Notes under the pieces: generated by a model | What the model saw: the letters and a program-made list of their open reading frames with translations, nothing else | What the model was told of the DNA's origin: nothing | Database searches by the model: none | NCBI GenBank assembly: GCA_947447815.1 | Contig: CANFLJ010000158.1 | Span: forward strand, 1 to 5,335 | DNA from: Chitinophagaceae bacterium | Lineage (GTDB): Bacteria; Bacteroidota; Bacteroidia; Chitinophagales; Chitinophagaceae | Length of the DNA stretch: 5,335 nucleotides | Reading direction: 5' to 3' | In this document: piece by piece, positions 1-5,335 of the stretch | How the letters are laid out: every line of letters starts with the position of its first letter | Position numbering within the stretch: position 1 is the stretch's first letter | Made by a program: the position numbers and the translations under genes

Positions 1-30
1 AAAGGGCTTCAAGCACTTGTAGGCAAATAA
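1..30 (+). CDS. Possible 3' end of an upstream gene (partial)
   Basis: The first reading frame is open from the left edge and reads KGLQALVGK before a TAA stop at 28-30. The other two + strand frames reach stops at 20-22 and 52-54. Nine residues are too few to identify a family, and a frame this short is often open by chance. If it is real, it ends about 63 bases before the transporter start and runs in the same direction, so the two could be co-transcribed. Sequence to the left of the window would settle this. Confidence 0.22.
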   Translation, partial: KGLQALVGK

Positions 31-93
31 AATGCTGCTTAGAAAATATTTAATAGATATTTGCTACACTTGCAAATTGTAAGTTTTTATCGC

Positions 94-1344
94 ATGATGC
101 TACTTCGCCATACAAAGTTTCTAAAAACTGTTTTCCTCCACAGCATCACTGCTTTCGGTGGTCCGCAGGGGCATTATGGTATGATGCTCAAGACTTTTGT
201 ACAAAAAAGAAGGGATATTACCGAAGAAGAGCTGGTAGATTATGTTAGTTTTTGCAACATGCTGCCTGGGGCATCTTCTACTCAGACACTTACCCTTATT
301 GGTTACAAAAGGGGAGGAGTTCCATTGGCTTTGCTTACTTTACTCATCTGGATTTTGCCTGCCTGTACTATTATGGCAGCCATCTCTTTTGTACTGGATT
401 ATTTTGATGACCGCAATATGCAGTTCAATCTTTTTAGTCTAATTCAACCCATGGCTATTGGCTTTTTGTTGTTTTCTACTACCCGGTTGTACAAAATATC
501 GGTTACCAATACCATTACCACTATTATTACTATTGCCGCAGCGTTCTGTACGGTATTATTGTTTAAATCTCCCTGGGTATTTCCTATTCTGATTGTTTGT
601 GGTGGTATAGCTACCAATTTCAGTAAGAAAAGGATTCCGCAGAAGGAACCCGTTACCAAAAAGATTAACTGGAATAACATCCTTGTTTTTCTCCTGTTAT
701 TTGCTGTTGCAGGGTATTTGTCCGAGTCTGCTACCCGCTACAACTGGAAGTATAAAAAGGAGCTCAATTTATTCGAGAATAATTATCGTTTTGGTAGTCT
801 GGTATTTGGTGGTGGCGATGTACTCTTGCCCATGATGTACGAACAGTATGTAGTACGTCCGGAATCGCCTCGTATCAAGGAAACTAAAAGAGAAGTATTA
901 CAAATTAAGAAGACCGATTTTCTTACTGGAGTTGGAATATTAAGGGCTATACCTGGTCCGGTATTCTCGGTAGGGGCTTTTACGGGAGGGATGGTGATGC
1001 GGCAGGAAAATTCTCCGGCTTTACAATTGATGGGTTGTGTGCTAGGGGCTATAGGAATCTTTTTGCCTAGTGCATTGCTGGTATTATTCTTTTTTCCACT
1101 CTGGAATAATCTTAAGAAGTATGCCGTAGTCTATCGATCCCTCGAAGGGATTAATGCCAGTATTGTTGGCGTGATGGCAGGTGCTACTTTTTATCTTTCA
1201 ATGGATATTGTTATAAACGCCAATGTCGCCGATTCTATTATTAAGATATCGGCTATCATTTCTTCCTTCTTATTATTGCGTTACACCAAAATATTCTCTC
1301 CGGTACTGGTATTATTATTTCTTGCTTTAGGGCTTATGTTGTAA
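94..1344 (+). CDS. chrA: CHR-family (ChrA-like) chromate transporter, two-domain form
   Basis: This is a polytopic inner-membrane protein of the chromate ion transporter family; characterised members export chromate. From the ATG at 94 it has 416 residues, the usual size of the long form made of two homologous halves. The first half has AFGGPQGH at about 20-27 and MLPGASSTQ at about 56-64. The second half repeats the plan with FGGGDVLLP at about 238-246 and [14 protein letters not shown] at about 286-299. Many hydrophobic segments lie between, and the C-terminus (about 390-416) is almost entirely hydrophobic. The first half has PGA where the second has PGP. The frame is open back to base 43, with a TTG at 61 and ATGs at 94 and 97. 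I chose 94 because MMLLRH directly precedes the family's conserved start region. A near-match to the -7 box (GATATTTG, 56-63) also overlaps the TTG, but it has no convincing -33 element. The family is clear; chromate as the real substrate is inferred, and no resistance genes are visible. Confidence 0.9.
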   Translation: MMLLRHTKFLKTVFLHSITAFGGPQGHYGMMLKTFVQKRRDITEEELVDYVSFCNMLPGASSTQTLTLIGYKRGGVPLALLTLLIWILPACTIMAAISFVLDYFDDRNMQFNLFSLIQPMAIGFLLFSTTRLYKISVTNTITTIITIAAAFCTVLLFKSPWVFPILIVCGGIATNFSKKRIPQKEPVTKKINWNNILVFLLLFAVAGYLSESATRYNWKYKKELNLFENNYRFGSLVFGGGDVLLPMMYEQYVVRPESPRIKETKREVLQIKKTDFLTGVGILRAIPGPVFSVGAFTGGMVMRQENSPALQLMGCVLGAIGIFLPSALLVLFFFPLWNNLKKYAVVYRSLEGINASIVGVMAGATFYLSMDIVINANVADSIIKISAIISSFLLLRYTKIFSPVLVLLFLALGLML

Positions 1345-1401
1345 TTATTATTAATGAAATGTAGAACAGAAGTTATTTGTTCTGTCTATATCCTTTTTCA
1401 T

Positions 1402-1429
1402 TTTGGAGGCTATTTTCAAACTATTTTTG
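1402..1429 (+). promoter_or_regulatory. Bacteroidota-type promoter for the FAH-family gene
   Basis: TATTTTTG at 1422-1429 matches the Bacteroidota -7 consensus TAnnTTTG exactly. TTTG at 1402-1405 fits the -33 element, separated by 16 bases, slightly shorter than the usual spacing. Transcription would begin near 1436, about 17 bases before the ATG at 1453. The site lies inside the longer open frame that starts at 1354, so it also argues that translation begins at 1453. Confidence 0.55.
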
Positions 1430-1452
1430 TATCTATAAATTTTGCAGGTAAA

Positions 1453-2334
1453 ATGAAACTAATACGATTTGGAGCATTTAATAAAGAGCAACCTGGGGTT
1501 TGTATTGATGGCGTAAACTATGATGTAAGTGAATACGTAAAAGACTACGATGAAGCCTTTTTTAGGGAGGATGGTTTAACCAGTTTGTCTTCAGTATTAA
1601 AAACAGACATTAAAAAGCTTCCAATTGTTGAAAAGGGTACCAGGATTGGATCGCCAGTTGCAAGGCCTTCCAAGATTGTTTGTATAGGGATGAACTACGC
1701 AGACCATGCCAGAGAGATTAATATTCCTGTTCCTGCCGAGCCGGTATTATTTATGAAAGCAACTACTGCTTTAAATGGTCCTTTTGATTCAATTATATTG
1801 CCTAAAGATTCCGTAAAAACGGATTGGGAAATAGAGTTGGCCGTTGTTATAGGTAAGGAAGCCTCCTATATAAAGGAAGAGGATGCCATGAATTATGTGG
1901 CGGGATATGCTATTCTGAATGATGTGAGTGAAAGGGAATATCAACTGGAAAGAGGAGGTACCTGGGATAAAGGAAAAGGCTGTAATACTTTTGCGCCAAT
2001 GGGGCCATGGCTGGTAACTAAAGAAGAGATAAATAACCCACATGAGCTAAGATTATGGTTAACCCTGAATGGACAGTCTATGCAGGACAGTAATACCAGT
2101 AACCTGATATTCAACATTCCTTTTCTGATAGCGTATATAAGCCGTTTTATGACGCTTTTGCCGGGCGATATAGTAAGTACGGGTACGCCTGCTGGAGTTG
2201 GTACAGGCAGAAATCCAAAAGTGTTTTTAAAAGAGGGCGATTGTTTGGAAATGGAGATAGAAGGACTTGGAACTAGTATGCAGGTAGTGAAGGGGTATGG
2301 GAATAATGCAGAAGGCTTAATTCAGAACGCTTAA
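1453..2334 (+). CDS. Fumarylacetoacetate hydrolase (FAH) family protein, 2,4-diketo-acid hydrolase type
   Basis: This is a probable soluble, metal-dependent enzyme of 293 residues that cleaves or isomerises a keto-acid; no signal peptide is visible. The FAH fold region contains the CIGMNYADHARE motif at 77-88, the acidic metal ligands E126 and E128 in DWEIEL, and D157 in NDVSERE. It also has the ERGGTWDKGKG segment at 166-176 with a conserved lysine, and STGTPAGVG at 242-250. The NDVSERE/ERGGTWDKGKG pattern resembles, from memory, 2,4-diketo-3-deoxy-L-fuconate or -rhamnonate hydrolases of non-phosphorylating sugar breakdown, which release pyruvate and lactate. Such genes are often labelled ureidoglycolate lyase or 2-hydroxyhepta-2,4-diene-1,7-dioate isomerase, so the exact substrate is open. 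An in-frame ATG at 1354 would add 33 residues (MKCRTEVICS...) that do not look like FAH sequence and overlap the promoter. The ATG at 1453 is followed by the typical MKLIRFG start, with a weak AGG four bases upstream. No sugar or aromatic catabolic neighbours are in view. Confidence 0.9.
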   Translation: MKLIRFGAFNKEQPGVCIDGVNYDVSEYVKDYDEAFFREDGLTSLSSVLKTDIKKLPIVEKGTRIGSPVARPSKIVCIGMNYADHAREINIPVPAEPVLFMKATTALNGPFDSIILPKDSVKTDWEIELAVVIGKEASYIKEEDAMNYVAGYAILNDVSEREYQLERGGTWDKGKGCNTFAPMGPWLVTKEEINNPHELRLWLTLNGQSMQDSNTSNLIFNIPFLIAYISRFMTLLPGDIVSTGTPAGVGTGRNPKVFLKEGDCLEMEIEGLGTSMQVVKGYGNNAEGLIQNA

Positions 2335-2569
2335 TGCAATTGCGAACGCTTGCTATAAATAAAAATTCAATAAATTTCAAATTAAGTGATTAAAAGCACC
2401 TTTTAGAGGCACACATAGGAGGAATTAATTCTATTCCCGTTGTTGTAATTTGTTATAGATAATATAGCGGTGGTTATTTTTAATTATCTGTCATCCAAAA
2501 ATACTGTAGTTAGTGTATTTTTTACTTCATTTTGAAGCTAATGGAAAATAGATAGACTTCAGATAGCTA
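2335..2569. other. AT-rich non-coding stretch before the tandem repeats
   Basis: No gene is supported here; all frames are short and stop-rich. Small structures are present: an 8-base direct repeat GAACGCTT (2325-2332 and 2344-2351), the first copy inside the end of the upstream gene; an AT-only inverted repeat AGATAAT/ATTATCT (2457-2463 and 2483-2489, 19-base loop); and CTTCA/TGAAG (2525-2529 and 2533-2537). None has the GC-rich stem plus T-tract expected of a strong terminator. AGGAGG at 2417-2422 looks like a ribosome binding site but has no usable start codon after it. Confidence 0.6.
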
Positions 2570-2801
2570 TTCAACTACTTCCGTAAACATTGCACGGAAG
2601 ACTTTTAATAGTTCAACTACTTCCGTAAACATTGCACGGAAGGCTTTTAATAGTTCAACTACTTCCGTAAACATTGCATGGAAGGTTTTTAATAGTTCAA
2701 CTACTTCCGTAAACATTGCGCGGAAGGTTTTTAATAGTTCAACTACTTCCGTAAACATTGCACGGAACGTTTTTTATGGTTCAACTACTTCCGTAAACAT
2801 T
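2570..2801. repeat. 42-base tandem repeat array, 5 full units plus a 22-base partial unit, each full unit with an internal hairpin
   Basis: Full units start at 2570, 2612, 2654, 2696 and 2738, with a partial copy at 2780-2801; the period is exactly 42 throughout. Unit positions 1-24 are identical in all five full copies, and the partial copy matches over its 22 bases. Changes occur only at unit positions 25, 26, 31, 32, 33, 38 and 41. Positions 9-15 (CTTCCGT) and 25-31 (ACGGAAG) form a 7-base inverted repeat around the 9-base loop AAACATTGC. In unit 3 (C26 to T) and unit 4 (A25 to G) the stem survives in + strand RNA as G-U pairs. In unit 5 the outer pair is lost, and the partial unit has no right arm. 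Unit junctions form the near-palindrome TAGTT-C-AACTA. There are no unique spacers, so it is not a CRISPR array. It sits between convergent genes, as REP/BIME-type repeats and terminators often do. I do not recognise the family. Confidence 0.95.
2578..2776 (+). terminator. Series of weak terminator-like hairpins on the + strand within the repeat array
   Basis: In each full unit the CTTCCGT/ACGGAAG hairpin is followed on the + strand by a T run: TTTT in units 1 and 2, TTTTT in units 3 and 4, and TTTTTT in unit 5. The first hairpin is 2578-2600 with T residues at 2603-2606; the last is about 2747-2767 with T residues at 2770-2775. This polarity fits ending transcripts of the upstream FAH-family gene, whose stop is about 245 bases before the first hairpin. 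On the opposite strand the hairpins are not followed by a T run. The stems are only 6-7 bases with 9-base loops, so each alone would be weak; the function is inferred from shape only. Confidence 0.35.
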
Positions 2802-2836
2802 TCAAAGAGTCACTTTTTTGTTCCTATCTCCTTACA
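2802..2836. other. Short spacer between the repeat array and the stop of the outer-membrane gene
   Basis: This 35-base spacer replaces the right half of the sixth repeat unit. It contains TCAAAGAGTCACTTTTTTG, which has a run of six T residues on the + strand (2813-2818). Read on the - strand, downstream of the outer-membrane gene, it gives an A run and no convincing hairpin with a T-tract. I therefore see no dedicated intrinsic terminator for that gene. Confidence 0.4.
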
Positions 2837-5335
2837 CTAAAAATCCAATCCCAGCGAGAAGTACGCTATTGGACAACCCTGGAAGATTCCTTTCATAGGC
2901 CACCCAAGATCAAATTTCATAAAGTATCCTAGCAAGGTACTACGTACACCAAAGCCGTAGCCCCCGGCAAATGGACCAAGGCCGCCAGCATCAAGGGTTA
3001 CTACCACCGGATTATCGTTTATATAGGTTTCCTGTGGTCTTTGTATACCATTATAATTGCCGTTCCATGCGGTACCTAAATCTACAAACTGTACCAGTTG
3101 AAAGTTTCTTAAAAAGGCGTTGTTGATAGGCGTATTTAAAATAGTAGATAAGATAGGTAATCTGAATTCGCTGTTCAACACTACGGCATTATTTCCATTG
3201 GCAATATTCTGATTGTAGCCTCTCATATTTACTGCAAGAGCCTGATAGGCATAAGTGGCATCATCTGCCGGACGGTTTATATTATTGAACTGCGGATTGT
3301 ACCATCCATCGGCACCACCCAGAAAATAAACTATCTTTTGTGTACCCCAGCTAAAGTCGGCAGAAGCACGTCCTGCCCATATAAAGTTGCGGTATATCTT
3401 GATGGAATTTCTATAGTCCACACCCAGGTTGAAAGTAAATTTCTTTTCTTTCAGCGCATTTGCATCGGCTGGTACATCTGCGTCAAAATATATTTTGTAT
3501 TTCACGCCATGCCATAGGTTCTGAGCAAGGTTTAAAGAATTGTCGTGCACATACTCAAAGTGGCTCATAATAAATTTGAGGTTCACACTTTTCAACGGCA
3601 GAAACTCCTGTACTGGAACTGGTTGTCCACCAGCATATACAAAAGGTTTTCTAACGATATTATCGCTACGATAAGCAACCGTACCGCGTATGCTGGCTAC
3701 CTCGCTAAAAGGATAAGTTGCATTTAACTGAAAAATATTGGTATATAATCGGTCGGCTATCTGATAAGTATTTCCTGTATTATCGTAAGCAATGGCATAA
3801 GGAGACTGGTAATCGCTTTGGGTACTTCTATAATAAGTAAAACCATAATCCAGCCGGCGTCGGTAATTCTGATAACTTACGTAGTATACTCCATCATTAA
3901 AGCTCAGACTGAAGTTGAGCGGATTGAATGCAAAGCGATAGCCTCCAGTTATTTTACAATCTTCAAACAGTTCGCTGGTACCTAGCTTCACGTTGAAATT
4001 CATGTCGCTTCCATTGTCTGGAATAATGGGTCCAAAGCCTCCCTGATAAGCTTGAAATCTATTGACTAATACAGTATTACTAAAGCCAGACATAACATAG
4101 TCGGCAGTAAATTTTCTTTTATAATTATACAATTTTGTTTTGTCCAGAATGCTCTGTGCCGTTTCTTTATTGTCTGTTTTAGGCACCTTGAGTTCGGGCA
4201 TTTCATCGGCAAACTCGTTCTGGAAAATGATGGTTGATTTTTTAGTAGTATCCTTTCCTTTCTGCTGATAGCTTGTAGCATTTCCTGCGGCAATTTTTTC
4301 TTCTTCCAGTACTCTCTTCATGTACTCGGTAGGCTTTACATTTACGTTGCGTTTGTTTAATGCGTCTTCGTTTACTTTTATCTTGTACAGCATCTTAAAA
4401 TCGCCATCTCTGCGAGTTTCACTCACCTGTCCGTTGTTGCCTGCAATCCTTGTTTCCAATAGTGAAGACTGATAATTGGTAATAGGGAAAGTGTAGGTAG
4501 AATCCTTGAAAACCTGAAAATAACGAATGCTATCGGGCTCGTCTTTTTTCCATGCTTTTAAAGTAGAATCCAGTTCTTTTTTTGTAGGATTATGCAGCAT
4601 TTCATCGCCAATATGTATTAAGGTATCCAACCCGTTTCTGTGGGTAGAAAAGAAGCCTGCCCAACGGTTGGAAATACCGGTTTCATCGGATACAAAAGTG
4701 AAGTGATTGGTATTGTATTGCATAGGAAACATTGCGTTGCCATGCTTTACATTGGTTAATTGCGCTATTTGTTTTACGCTCGATTTGTTCAGCACATCTA
4801 CTATATACACATTAAAATGGTACTTGGAAGGTAACATCGTATCATCATTGGAAGCATTATTTCCTGGTCTGTTGGAGGAGAAAATAATACCCGAACGATT
4901 GGGGAAGGAAACGAAAGTAGGGTTCAGATCATCGTATACATCATTAGTTATCTGCTCTACCTGTTCTTCCTGAATTTTGTATGTAAAGATATCGGAGTGA
5001 CCATTTTTTACTGCACTCAGTATCAGCGAATTGGCGTCTAGCATAAAGCTTGCATCCAATATCTGATCGAACCCGGTAAGCTCTTGTTTTACTGTTTTAT
5101 AATTCTCAATAATATCGTATACAAACATTTTTATCTTACCCGATTCCCAGTAGATCACCAGTAGCTTAGTGCCTTTGCCATCCCAGGCAATGATTGGGTA
5201 GTTGGGGTTTACCTGATTTTGTTTCATTTTAATACCACTGGTAAGAAGTACCTTGGTATCGTAGAAGTTCTCGATATATTTTACGCTGTATTTTCCTTGC
5301 TTATATTCTACTACTGCATAATTATTGTTGCGTGG
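2837..5335 (-). CDS. TolB/PD40-like propeller fused to an Omp85-type outer-membrane barrel (5' end outside the window)
   Basis: The frame is open from the right edge to a TAG at 2837-2839, giving 832 visible residues. An ATG at 5225-5227 is internal: 36 coherent residues (ending in VLLTSGIK) precede it, so the true start and any signal peptide lie beyond 5335. Residues about 40-225 hold at least four propeller-like repeats, for example YPIIAWDGKGTKLLVIYW (46-63) and DDLNPTFVSFP followed by GIIFSSNRPG (135-158), typical of PD40/TolB-type blades. A charged linker follows at about 335-390. From about 400 to the end the sequence alternates like a transmembrane beta-barrel. It has MRGY at 704-707, matching the Omp85 (V/I)RG(F/Y) motif, then NSEFRLPI, QLVQFVDLGTAW and a final phenylalanine, the usual C-terminal barrel signature. 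The likely location is the outer membrane with a periplasmic propeller. Membership of the BamA/TamA-type surface-antigen superfamily is well supported; a role in protein or lipid export is only inferred. It converges on the FAH-family gene. Confidence 0.85.
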   Translation of the reverse strand, partial: PRNNNYAVVEYKQGKYSVKYIENFYDTKVLLTSGIKMKQNQVNPNYPIIAWDGKGTKLLVIYWESGKIKMFVYDIIENYKTVKQELTGFDQILDASFMLDANSLILSAVKNGHSDIFTYKIQEEQVEQITNDVYDDLNPTFVSFPNRSGIIFSSNRPGNNASNDDTMLPSKYHFNVYIVDVLNKSSVKQIAQLTNVKHGNAMFPMQYNTNHFTFVSDETGISNRWAGFFSTHRNGLDTLIHIGDEMLHNPTKKELDSTLKAWKKDEPDSIRYFQVFKDSTYTFPITNYQSSLLETRIAGNNGQVSETRRDGDFKMLYKIKVNEDALNKRNVNVKPTEYMKRVLEEEKIAAGNATSYQQKGKDTTKKSTIIFQNEFADEMPELKVPKTDNKETAQSILDKTKLYNYKRKFTADYVMSGFSNTVLVNRFQAYQGGFGPIIPDNGSDMNFNVKLGTSELFEDCKITGGYRFAFNPLNFSLSFNDGVYYVSYQNYRRRLDYGFTYYRSTQSDYQSPYAIAYDNTGNTYQIADRLYTNIFQLNATYPFSEVASIRGTVAYRSDNIVRKPFVYAGGQPVPVQEFLPLKSVNLKFIMSHFEYVHDNSLNLAQNLWHGVKYKIYFDADVPADANALKEKKFTFNLGVDYRNSIKIYRNFIWAGRASADFSWGTQKIVYFLGGADGWYNPQFNNINRPADDATYAYQALAVNMRGYNQNIANGNNAVVLNSEFRLPILSTILNTPINNAFLRNFQLVQFVDLGTAWNGNYNGIQRPQETYINDNPVVVTLDAGGLGPFAGGYGFGVRSTLLGYFMKFDLGWPMKGIFQGCPIAYFSLGLDF

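Noticed and set aside
56..63. GATATTTG as a -7 promoter box for the transporter gene
   Set aside because: It matches seven of eight expected positions at best and has no -33 element at a suitable distance; the nearest TTG (17-19) is about 36 bases away.
32..82. Short + strand frame [16 protein letters not shown] as a leader peptide
   Set aside because: Sixteen codons with no clear ribosome binding site and no attenuator-like structure; a frame this short is expected by chance.
444..680. 78-codon - strand frame opposite the transporter gene
   Set aside because: It lies wholly inside a well-supported transporter gene and reads as an antisense shadow with no family motif.
1363..1383. AGAACA/TGTTCT inverted repeat after the transporter gene as a terminator
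   Set aside because: The stem is only six mostly A-T pairs and no T-tract follows directly; T residues begin about ten bases later. It is too weak to call.
1789..2043. 84-codon - strand frame opposite the FAH-family gene
   Set aside because: It lies fully within the conserved FAH core, including the metal-ligand region, so the + strand reading explains it.
2417..2448. AGGAGG as the ribosome binding site of a small gene
   Set aside because: No ATG or GTG follows at a useful distance; the TTG codons at 2440-2445 run straight into a TAA stop.
2525..2537. CTTCA/TGAAG hairpin as a terminator for either convergent gene
   Set aside because: The stem is five bases with a three-base loop, and the T run lies before it on the + strand, so it has the wrong layout on both strands.
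2570..2801. CRISPR array
   Set aside because: The repeats are directly adjacent with a 42-base period and no unique spacers; the only variable part is about 10 bases and is itself similar between units. No cas gene is nearby.
4707..4973. 88-codon + strand frame opposite the propeller region
   Set aside because: It is antisense to a coherent PD40-like repeat region, has no motif, and is cysteine-rich in the way shadow frames often are.

Overview
The window looks like a piece of a Bacteroidota chromosome. This is inferred from three things: AT-rich coding sequence with weak or absent Shine-Dalgarno sites, an exact Bacteroidota-type -7 promoter box (TAnnTTTG) ahead of one gene, and an outer-membrane protein joining a TolB-like propeller to an Omp85-type barrel. 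Protein style suggests Chitinophagaceae or a relative, but that is an impression, not a search result.

Layout. Bases 1-30 may hold the last codons of an upstream + strand gene. A + strand gene at about 94-1344 encodes a two-domain CHR-family (ChrA-like) membrane transporter. After a 108-base gap carrying its own promoter, a + strand gene at 1453-2334 encodes a fumarylacetoacetate hydrolase (FAH) family enzyme of the 2,4-diketo-acid hydrolase type. On the - strand, from 2837 to the right edge, lies a large gene cut off at its 5' end. It encodes PD40/TolB-like propeller repeats followed by a linker and an Omp85-like beta-barrel. The two nearest genes converge on a 502-base non-coding gap at 2335-2836.

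The most unusual part is inside that convergent gap. There are five complete tandem copies of a 42-base unit plus a 22-base partial copy (2570-2801). Each complete unit contains a short inverted repeat followed by T residues on the + strand. The first 24 bases are identical in all five complete units, and the partial copy matches over its full 22 bases. All variation falls in the right-hand part of the unit. Two of the changes in the stem would still pair in + strand RNA as G-U wobbles, and neighbouring units can also pair across their junctions. I do not recognise this repeat family. The simplest reading is a REP/BIME-like or terminator-like structure between convergent genes; a novel RNA or protein-binding array is possible but unproven.

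The three genes show no obvious shared pathway. The transporter and the hydrolase are co-oriented, but the hydrolase appears to have its own promoter, so an operon is not required. No phage, transposase, CRISPR, tRNA or rRNA sequence was seen.
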